Shown piece after piece: positions 54,807-63,133 of a stretch of 64,000 nucleotides of DNA; positions within the stretch are counted from its first letter, which is position 1, and every line of letters starts with the position of its first letter. Position numbers and translations under genes: made by a program. The stretch comes from Clostridium_AD sp036569345 (GTDB taxonomy: Bacteria > Bacillota > Clostridia > Clostridiales > Clostridiaceae). The notes under the pieces were generated by a model. The model did no database searches. It saw nothing but the letters and a program-made list of their open reading frames with translations, and was not told the DNA's origin. Location: the NCBI RefSeq assembly GCF_036569345.1, contig NZ_DATCQT010000172.1, positions 1-64,000 of the forward strand, given 5' to 3'.

Positions 54807-55925
54807 CTAGCCTTTTATCTCATTATAAGCCTTAAAATACATTTCAATAAAAGCATCATTTTTAAGACATAACTTATAGACATTATTAGTGTTTTCTTTC
54901 ATATCCTGCATAATCCCTATACCTAAGTCTACAGGATAAAACCCCAGGAATTCTACAAATCTATTTATATGATTATTTAAAATTTCTTTCTTATCTAGAA
55001 TGTTCAAAATATTCTTTGCAATTAGATATAATCTAGTATGGCTTTCTTTTTTTAATCTTGATACTATATCTAAAGATAATTTCTCATCGGCAAATACATC
55101 GTCATAGGTAATTAGAGGTTTATTATCTTCCTGTGCAAATGCCATAAATTCATGTGCTATATTATTACCTAAATTTCCTTTTAGTATATTCAAAAATATC
55201 CTTTTATGAATTGTATCTTTATTTTCTTTATAAATTTTATAAATTTTAGAAACCCGTTCATAACTTCTCGGGGTTGCTGTTATTTGCTCATCCTTTTGAT
55301 TACTAAGTAAATATTCTGGGAAAGTAGATATAAATTCAATAACCTTTGGTTCTAGGTCATTTGTTGTAGCCCAGGTCAGCCATACTAATGAATCACATTC
55401 CATATTTAATAAAACAAATCTATTTTCTTGCGCAGCATCCATATCAACTACTTGATAATCGAAATCCTCCCCATATTTACTAGAAGGATTCATCGCAGCT
55501 AAAATTTTTACTTTTTCATTAAGCTTATATCCGTTTATCTCTCTATTAAGAATAAGATTCATAAGTTCCTGTTGAACCGTATGCTCACAACGATTTATTT
55601 CATCAATAAATAGAAATACCTCTTTGCCTTCCCTTATTAAACTATCTATTTCTTGTAACTTTGTGTGAACTGCGTAAACAGTATTTTTAGAGCGTACTTC
55701 CTTACCGTAAGCATCTTTAAAACTATAATTCTCAACTGTTGGTAGGCCACCTATTTCTCCTTCTTTTAAAAGATTTCCATCTATAGTAACAAGGCTCCAG
55801 CCTTTTATATTTGCAAGTGTTTTCGCTAATGCAGTTTTTCCTATACCACTTTCACCTACAATTAAAGGTACTTCATTCGTTTGTATAACAAGATCTACAC
55901 TTTGCATTGTATCCTTAAAATTCAT
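54807..55925 (-). CDS. MoxR-type AAA+ ATPase
   Basis: A 372-residue AAA+ ATPase of the MoxR/CbbQ-like group. Walker A is GESGIGKT at 24-31, Walker B FLFIDEINR near 104, sensor 1 AAMNPSSKYGEDF, and an arginine-bearing AQENRF stretch. The C-terminal helical part is longer than in minimal MoxR proteins. It sits between the repeat protein and the VWA protein in one operon, 28 and 8 bases from its neighbours. It should remodel the VWA partner's client (family knowledge). Start ATG behind GAAGGGA. Confidence 0.92.
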   Translation of the reverse strand: MNFKDTMQSVDLVIQTNEVPLIVGESGIGKTALAKTLANIKGWSLVTIDGNLLKEGEIGGLPTVENYSFKDAYGKEVRSKNTVYAVHTKLQEIDSLIREGKEVFLFIDEINRCEHTVQQELMNLILNREINGYKLNEKVKILAAMNPSSKYGEDFDYQVVDMDAAQENRFVLLNMECDSLVWLTWATTNDLEPKVIEFISTFPEYLLSNQKDEQITATPRSYERVSKIYKIYKENKDTIHKRIFLNILKGNLGNNIAHEFMAFAQEDNKPLITYDDVFADEKLSLDIVSRLKKESHTRLYLIAKNILNILDKKEILNNHINRFVEFLGFYPVDLGIGIMQDMKENTNNVYKLCLKNDAFIEMYFKAYNEIKG

Positions 55926-55953
55926 AATTTATCCCTTCTAATCATATTCAGTT

Positions 55954-56757
55954 CTATATCGTATTAAGTTTTTCATCAACTGCTATTCTTTTACAAGTTT
56001 CACTGCCATATTTATAAATAAAGATAATTTTATCCATAGATATATTTTCATATTTTTCATTTATACTTTCACAATTTATAAAATTTCTTACATATTTTTC
56101 TGATACTTCTTCTTTAGATAAAACCTCTTTAAAAGCCTGTTCAACAACATCCCTTGGTAAGTCGTTAATAAAATATTTCATTACCAAAACATTATGTTTT
56201 AAAAACAATATTTTTTTATTTTCATCTATATTTACTATGAATTTTATTGCAGCTTCATTTTCAGTAATTGCCAATATTTCTGCACTTAAAGTCGCATTTT
56301 CTATATATCTTAAAGCATTATAATTTATTTTTATAGCTAAAAGCTGTACTTCTTCAATTGGGTCTTCTATGTATTTTATAGCGTCATAATCTTTTTCTAT
56401 AGCTAATTTTTGAAGTAACACACTTGGCTTTATGGCATATTTTATTGCATAACCCTTTTGCGCTATACCTGCTTTTATCAACTCTTCATTAGGATTTTCA
56501 ATATATTGCAAATTATTCCAAATATTTGACACAACATATTTGCTCATATCATAAGTTGGATTTTCTATAAATTCAATTGCCCTTGAATTGCTTTTTATCG
56601 CCATTTCCTGCATTTCTTTTGTAGGCTTTCTTAAATAGCGTATCATTATTCCATCTTTCTTTATAGCCATGATTTTCATTTCATCACTGGGGTTTTCAAT
56701 GTTTTTTATAACAATTGGGTTACTCTCTATCATTTTAAGTATTTTATCTTCTCTCAT
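55954..56757 (-). CDS. Tandem 22-residue repeat protein
   Basis: A 267-residue protein made mostly of nine helical repeats of exactly 22 residues (about 14-211), consensus AIKYIENP-xx-E-xxxx-AIK-x-N. Examples are the units at 36-57, 58-79 and 124-145. A non-repeat C-terminus of ~55 residues follows. It looks like an alpha-solenoid adaptor. I do not recognise a named family; it is reminiscent of DUF4116 repeats, but those have a longer period. First gene of the operon with MoxR and VWA genes, so probably their client adaptor (inference). Start ATG behind AGAGGTG. Confidence 0.8.
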   Translation of the reverse strand: MREDKILKMIESNPIVIKNIENPSDEMKIMAIKKDGIMIRYLRKPTKEMQEMAIKSNSRAIEFIENPTYDMSKYVVSNIWNNLQYIENPNEELIKAGIAQKGYAIKYAIKPSVLLQKLAIEKDYDAIKYIEDPIEEVQLLAIKINYNALRYIENATLSAEILAITENEAAIKFIVNIDENKKILFLKHNVLVMKYFINDLPRDVVEQAFKEVLSKEEVSEKYVRNFINCESINEKYENISMDKIIFIYKYGSETCKRIAVDEKLNTI

Positions 56758-56869
56758 CTAATAACACCTCTATATTTGGCACCACATACTTTTTGTTTCT
56801 AAAATGCCTTATTAATATAGAGTAATTATACCATAAGAAATGTAATTCATAATTTATATCAAAATAAAA

Positions 56870-56891
56870 AAAGAGATATCTCTATCTCTTT
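56870..56891 (-). terminator. Terminator downstream of 6S RNA
   Basis: On the minus strand AAAGAGATA pairs with TATCTCTTT around GAGA, followed by a T run. It stops transcription coming from the 6S RNA before the repeat-protein promoter region. Confidence 0.7.
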
Positions 56892-56944
56892 CATGAATTA
56901 ATCAAAACTTTAAATTTATAATCCAAAATACCGTTGCCCCAATT

Positions 56945-57106
56945 TTTACACCTATCTTTTCGATAGGTGGGTGTCCTCAGAGATGTTTAACAGTCCTTGC
57001 CAATTAGAAATTGGTCTTATAGGTCAAATCCACACCTAGATCTTGAACTCCCGTATTAATACTGTAGGTTGAAAATAAGAGCTTCACGAATATCTCAGAA
57101 ACATTA
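56945..57106 (-). ncRNA. ssrS: 6S RNA (SsrS)
   Basis: On the minus strand the 5' part TTTCTGAGATATTCGTGAAG (57101-57082) and the 3' part AACATCTCTGAGGACACC (about 56989-56972) resemble the closing-stem ends of known 6S RNAs (E. coli: TCTCTGAGATGTTCGCAAGC and GGCATCTCGGAGATTCC). Between them lies a long, internally looped stem around ACCTACAGT / GGACTGTT with TATTAATACGGGAG in the centre. A CACCTATC / GATAGGTG hairpin follows at 56969-56949. 6S RNA binds sigmaA-RNA polymerase in stationary phase. Ends are approximate. Confidence 0.75.
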
Positions 57107-57248
57107 GTTTATAAATTTTTGAATACGTTTAATTTCTGTTTATAATTTTATTATATCAGAATTAAAATAAATTTCAATAGTATTTTATGGATTTTCTAAA
57201 TTAATTATAAACGAAATAATATCTTTCTTTTGTTTTTGTTTTTAAAAT

Positions 57249-59441
57249 CTACATTAGTTTTTTTTGAACCACATGAAGTTCATGTAATGCTCTAGTTGCC
57301 ATAACATATCTAAGTTTATCTTCTTGTTTATATTCACTAAACAGACTATTAGCTTTAGCTTCAGCTATATCACTCGGCTGATTTAATACCATGATAACTG
57401 CATCAAACTCTAAGCCTTTGGCAAAATATGAAGGAAGCACCACAATTCCGCTATGATATATCGCATTTTCTTTGTCTATAATTTTAACACCCGTAATTTC
57501 ATTAATTAACTCAAAGATTTTTTCTGTTTCTTTTATATCTTTGCAGATAATAGCAATATTCTCAAAAGTCTTGCTTTTAAAATCTTCAACTTTTTTAAGA
57601 ATAAATTCTTTAAGTTCATCTTCATCAGTAATGAATTTTTCCGTTACTATTTCACCATTTCGTACTAAGGGAACAATAGGCTCTGCATTCAGATATTTAT
57701 TAGCATACTCCATAATCTCCTTCGTTGACCTATAGCTAGTGTTTAACCTAAACTCCTGAACATTACAATGTGGAAGTATGTTTTTCAAATCGTGCATAGG
57801 TAGCTTTCCCTCATATGGTATTAATCTTTGATTGCTATCTCCAACTATGGTTAAGGAAGAACATCTTGTTAATTCCTTTATTACTAAGAATTGAAGTTGA
57901 TTATAATCCTGAGCTTCATCTATTACTACATGTTTTATTTCCTCAGAGATTTTTATTCCTTCTAGCCTAATTTTAAAGTATAATATACCACCTAAATCAT
58001 TTTCAGTTAATCTTTTATATCCATTAATTTTGTTGTACAAATCAACACAGTTTCCATTATCAAGCCATGTAAGGCTTGATTTTAGTTCTAATACCGCTTT
58101 AATAACCTCTCTAATTTTAAGCCTTCTATTAAAATCTAAATCATTTATTTTATAACCCTGCTCAACCTCTGAAAAAGACGATACAGTTTTTTCATATTCC
58201 TTTTGTATAAATCTAACTTTTTCATCTCTAGCATCACTAATCTTAGAATAAATAATTCTTTTAATTTTCTTACTTCTTCTAAATATGGGCATAGTTTTAT
58301 AATGAGTATTAAACATTTCCATTATGTCTTTTTTAGATAAAACTAATTCCTTCATAAAGAATAAATCTTCTATTTTAAAATATTCTTTGTCCAATTTTTC
58401 AATTTCGTCATCAAGAAAACTCTTAAACCCTATAGAATTTTTATACTTAATATCCTGCGCAAATTCTTTTTCCCCACTAAGCACTTTTTCCATGTATTCC
58501 TTTAGACTCATTACTTCCTTAAGCTCCAAAATATCAAAGGCGAAATCCCTAAAGGTTGTTTGCTTAACTCCTGATTCTCCAAGGCTTGGTAGAACTGTTG
58601 ATATATATTCGATAAACACATTATTAGGACCTAATATTAGAACCTTATCTTCAAGTATTTTTCTATAATTATAAAGCAAATATGCTACTCGATGAAGAGC
58701 AATAGTAGTTTTACCACTACCCGCAACGCCATCCACTACAATAGTTTTTGTTCTTGGTTGCCTTATTAAATCATCCTGTTCCTTTTGTATTGTCATTATT
58801 ATATCTTTAAGCTTTTCTTCCGCATTACTACTAAGCACCATTTGGAGTATTTCATCTTTTATATCTAATGCTGAGTCAAACATTCCAGTAAGCTTTTCTT
58901 TTTTTATAATAAATTGTCTTTTAGCTAAAATATTTACTTGTATTTTCTGCTTAGGAGCATCATAAAAAGCTTCTCCAAGAGCTCCAGTATAAAATAAAGA
59001 TGCAACCGGAGCTCTCCAATCTACTATTAAAGGTTCAAAGGTATTCTCTGGAGTAACTCCAAATCTTCCTACATACATTTTACTAATACCATAATCCTCT
59101 TCTGAGAAATCTATTCTTCCGAAATAAGGAACGCTTTTGAGTGCAGTTAATTCCTTAAGTCTTCTATCAATAGTTTTGAAGGCCTCTTCCTTTACAAATA
59201 TTTCATGATCAAAATATTCTATTACCATATCTTCATCATCTCTATAGTCTTCAATTACCTTTTTCCTATATTCTAAAATATATTTTGAGATTTCCTTTCT
59301 TTTTTCAATGTAATTTAGAATTTCTTCACTAATGATTTCACAAGCTTCCTTTAATTTTTCTACTTCTATGTTAAATTCTAGTTGCTTCTTTAATTCAACC
59401 TCTACCAGGCTCGCATCAATATCAATTTCATTATTAATCAA
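57249..59441 (-). CDS. HelD-like helicase (RNA polymerase recycling ATPase)
   Basis: A 730-residue superfamily 1 helicase-type ATPase. It starts with a long coiled-coil arm (about 1-110), typical of HelD, which removes stalled RNA polymerase from DNA in Firmicutes. Walker A is DGVAGSGKTT near 236-245, motif II VIDEAQDYNQLQ, motif III GDSNQRL, motif IV NTSYRST, motif VI YVMATRA. There is no UvrD accessory nuclease. I prefer TTG at 59441 behind GGGGTGATAG; the GTG at 59450 is inside that site. No clear terminator follows. Confidence 0.88.
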   Translation of the reverse strand: MINNEIDIDASLVEVELKKQLEFNIEVEKLKEACEIISEEILNYIEKRKEISKYILEYRKKVIEDYRDDEDMVIEYFDHEIFVKEEAFKTIDRRLKELTALKSVPYFGRIDFSEEDYGISKMYVGRFGVTPENTFEPLIVDWRAPVASLFYTGALGEAFYDAPKQKIQVNILAKRQFIIKKEKLTGMFDSALDIKDEILQMVLSSNAEEKLKDIIMTIQKEQDDLIRQPRTKTIVVDGVAGSGKTTIALHRVAYLLYNYRKILEDKVLILGPNNVFIEYISTVLPSLGESGVKQTTFRDFAFDILELKEVMSLKEYMEKVLSGEKEFAQDIKYKNSIGFKSFLDDEIEKLDKEYFKIEDLFFMKELVLSKKDIMEMFNTHYKTMPIFRRSKKIKRIIYSKISDARDEKVRFIQKEYEKTVSSFSEVEQGYKINDLDFNRRLKIREVIKAVLELKSSLTWLDNGNCVDLYNKINGYKRLTENDLGGILYFKIRLEGIKISEEIKHVVIDEAQDYNQLQFLVIKELTRCSSLTIVGDSNQRLIPYEGKLPMHDLKNILPHCNVQEFRLNTSYRSTKEIMEYANKYLNAEPIVPLVRNGEIVTEKFITDEDELKEFILKKVEDFKSKTFENIAIICKDIKETEKIFELINEITGVKIIDKENAIYHSGIVVLPSYFAKGLEFDAVIMVLNQPSDIAEAKANSLFSEYKQEDKLRYVMATRALHELHVVQKKLM

Positions 59442-59543
59442 ATCTATCACCCCATTAAAACCATCATATTTTTTAATTCTATATTAAAATAGATAACAAG
59501 TAAACACCCTACTTATTCATTTACAAATGATTACATTTTGTAT

Positions 59544-60632
59544 TTAAAAAATCTCATACCACCCAATGATGTCTGTTATACCAAGACCTGGAGAATCATT
59601 AACTGTTATCCTATTACCTGTTATACTTGCCCCACCAATTACTATTTCCTCTTCAAACGACAACATAGTATCTAGGTCTGCTTTAACCAAATTGGATTTT
59701 GATGCTGCAAAACTAGTGGCCGCTGTTATTCCTATCCTACTCTCTAGCATACATCCCATCATACATCTTATACCCATATTTTCTGCCATATTATATATTT
59801 TTATTGCATTGTTAATGCCTCCGCACTTCATAAGCTTTATGCTTATAAGGTCAGCAGCTCTTTTTTCGATTATTTTAAAAGCATCTGATGGTCCAAATAC
59901 TGCTTCATCAGCAAGGATTTTTGTTTCAACGTTATCTGTAACATATTTTAGTCCATCTATATCCCAGGCATTTACTGGTTGTTCTACAAACTCAATTTCC
60001 AAATCCATATCTTCAAATTTTCTAATGATTCTTACAGCTTCCTTTGGTCTCCACCCTTGGTTAGCATCCACCCTTATTTTTGTTCCCTTTCTAACTGCTT
60101 TTCTTACTGCCTTTACTCTCTCTATATCAAGATCAACATTATTTCCTACTTTTACTTTTAAATAAGTATAACCATCCATTACAGCTTCTAAAGATTTTCT
60201 AACCATTTGTTCCACTGTATCATTTGCTATTGTAAGATCCGTAGTTAATGAAGTTTTATATCCACCCAAAAACTTATAAAGTGGTATAGAATATTTTTTG
60301 CAAAGTAAATCATAAATAGCAATATCAATAGCAGCTTTCGCACTATTATTTCCATGAATAGAATTATGAATTACCTTCATAATTTCCTCAAGATTATCAA
60401 TGTCTAGTCCTATAATTTCAGGTTTAATGTAATTTATCGCTCCAATAATTGAATTCTCTGTTTCCCCGGTTATAAAAGGTGTTGGAGCTGCACTACCAAA
60501 TCCTACCTCACCTGTATCTGTAATCATTTTTATTACTATTTCATCGGAAAATGTAAGGACTCTCTTTCCTACTTTATATGGATGTTTCAAAGGAGTATTA
60601 ATTTTACCCATTTTAATATCTAGTATCTTCAT
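59544..60632 (-). CDS. Dipeptide epimerase (enolase superfamily)
   Basis: A 362-residue enzyme of the L-Ala-D/L-Glu epimerase group. It inverts the C-terminal residue of dipeptides, e.g. from recycled peptidoglycan. Catalytic parts are visible: KVKVG (Lys pair), RVDANQGW (Asp), EFVEQP (Glu), LADEAVFG (Asp), and SIKLMKCGG (general-base Lys). C-terminal ESRIGITAATSFA fits the family. Start ATG behind GGGGGATA. Located 311 bases behind pepV, another dipeptide enzyme; a hairpin-rich gap lies between. Confidence 0.92.
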   Translation of the reverse strand: MKILDIKMGKINTPLKHPYKVGKRVLTFSDEIVIKMITDTGEVGFGSAAPTPFITGETENSIIGAINYIKPEIIGLDIDNLEEIMKVIHNSIHGNNSAKAAIDIAIYDLLCKKYSIPLYKFLGGYKTSLTTDLTIANDTVEQMVRKSLEAVMDGYTYLKVKVGNNVDLDIERVKAVRKAVRKGTKIRVDANQGWRPKEAVRIIRKFEDMDLEIEFVEQPVNAWDIDGLKYVTDNVETKILADEAVFGPSDAFKIIEKRAADLISIKLMKCGGINNAIKIYNMAENMGIRCMMGCMLESRIGITAATSFAASKSNLVKADLDTMLSFEEEIVIGGASITGNRITVNDSPGLGITDIIGWYEIF

Positions 60633-60815
60633 AATTATCCCCCACTAAAAATTTAATATTTTTATAGTGTATATCGTTTTTAACCTATTTATACAATGTT
60701 AAGTAAATAATTTATACTTCAAAACTTTATTATACATCTATATCCACTTTAATTCTATTGCTTTTATACAAATCCATAACTAATAAGTTTAATAAAATTT
60801 AACTCATTTAAAACA

Positions 60816-60940
60816 CTAAGACATACATCTTGGTTTTTAAGATGTATGTCTTAGACTAATGTTGTTTGCTTATGTCTATATATACTACATATATTATTTA
60901 TATGTAGACATGCGCCTTTTTTTTAGGTGTATGTCTACAT
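60816..60940. repeat. Two related hairpins in the pepV-epimerase gap
   Basis: Hairpin 1: CTAAGACATACATCTT (60816-60831) and AAGATGTATGTCTTAG (60839-60854), 16 perfect pairs. Hairpin 2: ATGTAGACATGCGCCT (60902-60917) and AGGTGTATGTCTACAT (60925-60940), with two G-T pairs. The word ATGTCT or its complement occurs four times, so alternative pairings are possible. Neither has a clear T tract. They cover most of the gap 60633-60943. Confidence 0.6.
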
Positions 60941-60943
60941 GTA

Positions 60944-62335
60944 TTATTTTGCTAATTCATACAATGCATGAGCATATATTTTAGCATTCTTAATTAAATT
61001 ATCTATTGTAATATATTCATTTTTTTTATGGATAGTATCTGGTTCTCCTGGAAACATTGGTCCAAAAGCTACAGTGTTAGGCATTTCTTTAGCATAAGTG
61101 CCTCCACCTATAGATACTAATTTAGCTTCTTCTCCAGTTTGCTTTGTATAAACCTTTTGAAGTGCTTTAATAATTGGATTATCTGGTGAAAAATATAATG
61201 GTTCTTGATGAACAAATTTTTCTACTCTTATTCCAGTTCCATTTATTCTATTATTAAATGGATTCATCATATCTTCTAATTTATTTGTTACAGGATATCT
61301 TAAATTCAGTATTAATGTAGCAGAATTTTTATCCATATTTACAACCCCAACGTTAAATGATAATTTTCCTGAAATTTCATCTTCAAGACAAACACCAAAA
61401 GACTCTCCATGTGTTTCCATCCCTATATTTTTATTTAAAAAATTTACGAATTCTGAAACATCGTTTGTACCAAGGTCAATAGTTCCAAGGAAAGCAAATA
61501 ATTGCATTATTGCATTTTGACCAAGTTCAGGTAAACTTCCGTGAGCTGCTTCACCTATAGATTTAATTACTACTAAATTTATATTAACAACTGCTGAAAG
61601 CTTGTAATTGTTATTTTTCACAAAAATATCCAATGCTTTAACAATACTTTGTGCATTAGTAGATATAATACCTGCTTCACAAAAATCTGGTACTATATTA
61701 GATACTTGACCACCTTTGATATATTTTATACGATTTTCACCCTTGCTTTCGCTATTAAAATCTTTTACGATGTTGAAAATAGTTATACCTTTTTCTCCAT
61801 TGATTATTGGATAGTCCGCATCTGGTGTAAACCCAGCAACTGGTGCTTTTTCATTTTCTAAGTAATGTTCAAGTTCCTTGCTTCCTGTTTCTTCATTAGT
61901 TCCAAATAAAACCCTTATTCTTTTAGAAAGAGGCAAATTTGCTTCTTTTATTGCTTTTAATCCAAACAATGTTGCCATTATTGGCCCTTTATCATCTGTA
62001 GTCCCACGTCCGTACATTTTTCCATCATGAATTTCGCCTCCATAAGGTGGGTATATCCATCCATCCCCTTCAGGAACTACATCTAAGTGACCTAATGCTA
62101 AAACATAATCTTCACCCTGTCCATATTCTGCATACCCTACGTAACCATCTAAATTAACTGTACGAAAACCTAAATCTTTTGCAGTGCTTAAGGCATATTC
62201 CAATGATTTACCTACACCTGTGCCAAAAGGCATCCCAGGTTTTGGTTCACTCTCTACGCTTTTAATTTTTACAATTTCTTGAGTAGACTTAATAATGTCC
62301 TCTTTCATAGTATCAATCAATCTATTTAATTCCAT
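60944..62335 (-). CDS. pepV: Dipeptidase PepV
   Basis: A 463-residue zinc dipeptidase of the M20 family. Blocks: ALGHLDVVPEGDGW (His/Asp ligands, near 84-97), RGTTDDKGPIMATL (bridging Asp), FGTNEETGSKE (catalytic Glu), DADYPIINGEKG, and the C-terminal IGGGTYAKEMPN. It cleaves unactivated dipeptides in the cytoplasm, typical of peptide-using fermenters. ATG at 62335 behind GGAGGGAA is the likely start, not the longer in-frame ATG at 62362. With the epimerase and OPT transporter nearby it suggests a peptide-use region. Confidence 0.93.
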   Translation of the reverse strand: MELNRLIDTMKEDIIKSTQEIVKIKSVESEPKPGMPFGTGVGKSLEYALSTAKDLGFRTVNLDGYVGYAEYGQGEDYVLALGHLDVVPEGDGWIYPPYGGEIHDGKMYGRGTTDDKGPIMATLFGLKAIKEANLPLSKRIRVLFGTNEETGSKELEHYLENEKAPVAGFTPDADYPIINGEKGITIFNIVKDFNSESKGENRIKYIKGGQVSNIVPDFCEAGIISTNAQSIVKALDIFVKNNNYKLSAVVNINLVVIKSIGEAAHGSLPELGQNAIMQLFAFLGTIDLGTNDVSEFVNFLNKNIGMETHGESFGVCLEDEISGKLSFNVGVVNMDKNSATLILNLRYPVTNKLEDMMNPFNNRINGTGIRVEKFVHQEPLYFSPDNPIIKALQKVYTKQTGEEAKLVSIGGGTYAKEMPNTVAFGPMFPGEPDTIHKKNEYITIDNLIKNAKIYAHALYELAK

Positions 62336-62460
62336 ATTCTTTTCCCTCCATTTATAATTCACTCCAGTGTTAACTAACTAAAGTGGTTTTATTAAGATAT
62401 GATATATTATGTGATTTATCTTTGTTTTTTTTATTAAGCAATATATTTCACGTACAAAAT

Positions 62461-62489
62461 AAGTTAAGAGCCAAAATGGCTCTTAACTT
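62461..62489. terminator. Terminator behind the PqqD-like gene
   Basis: AAGTTAAGAGCCA (62461-62473) pairs with TGGCTCTTAACTT (62477-62489), followed on the minus strand by TTATTTTG. The rest of 62336-62627 is AT-rich with nothing else seen. Confidence 0.75.
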
Positions 62490-62627
62490 ATATTTTTTTA
62501 ATTATTATTTCTTTAATTAAATAATATATACCATATTTAATTATAACATTAAACAATAGTTTTATCTACTTTTGCAATAAACATGTAGATTAATTTTCAT
62601 TCTCAATATCTTTTAAGTTTGTACTTT

Positions 62628-63068
62628 CTAATCATTTTTCTTGGTATCGATTTTCTTATTAATTTCCATAACTTTTCCGCCTTCTTGATCACCTCTATCA
62701 AAAGCAATCCACCCACGCCTATTTAAGTATCTAACATACATTATTAATCTTTCAAATACAGGCTTACAACTAGGACCAAACTTCTCTTCAATTTTATTTC
62801 CTATATCATTCACTGTTGCCTTGCCATCAATTAGTAACCACACCGTAGATCCAAGTTCATCTAAAGCCATATCACTAACATTAGGCTTTCGCACAAGCCA
62901 TCTCACAAATTTTTCTATAATTTTATCATGGTTGAAAATTAAATATACTTTACCTTCTCTTATTTCCCAAGTCTCATGCTTCTTTTTAGGAACATACAAT
63001 AAAAAGTTATCTTGTTTAAAATTTTCTTTTTTCTTATGCTTTTTATTTTTCATATGTCCATTTTGCAT
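62628..63068 (-). CDS. PqqD family protein
   Basis: A 146-residue protein with a PqqD fold (PF05402). A Lys-rich N-terminus (about 1-20) precedes the core: VSDMALDELGSTVWLLIDGKATVNDIGNKIEEKF and LIMYVRYLNRRGWIAF. PqqD-type domains are peptide-recognition elements of RiPP systems. No radical SAM enzyme or precursor gene is visible here. In clostridia single PqqD proteins occur next to OPT transporters, as in this case. Start ATG behind AGGTGATTAA; an upstream terminator separates it from the OPT gene. Confidence 0.85.
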   Translation of the reverse strand: MQNGHMKNKKHKKKENFKQDNFLLYVPKKKHETWEIREGKVYLIFNHDKIIEKFVRWLVRKPNVSDMALDELGSTVWLLIDGKATVNDIGNKIEEKFGPSCKPVFERLIMYVRYLNRRGWIAFDRGDQEGGKVMEINKKIDTKKND

Positions 63069-63086
63069 TTAATCACCTACAAATTA

Positions 63087-63113
63087 TAAAGAGCCTTATT
63101 TAAAAGGCTCTTT
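63087..63113 (-). terminator. Terminator behind the OPT gene
   Basis: TAAAGAGCCTT pairs with AAGGCTCTTTA, and T runs follow on the minus strand of the PqqD side and beyond. It lies 20 bases behind the OPT stop. Confidence 0.7.
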
Positions 63114-63133
63114 AATTATTTTTTATTCATTAA

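Noticed and set aside
59566..60165. 199-codon frame antisense to the dipeptide epimerase
   Set aside because: The minus-strand enzyme has all catalytic motifs; the antisense frame is a hydrophobic shadow without a start signal.
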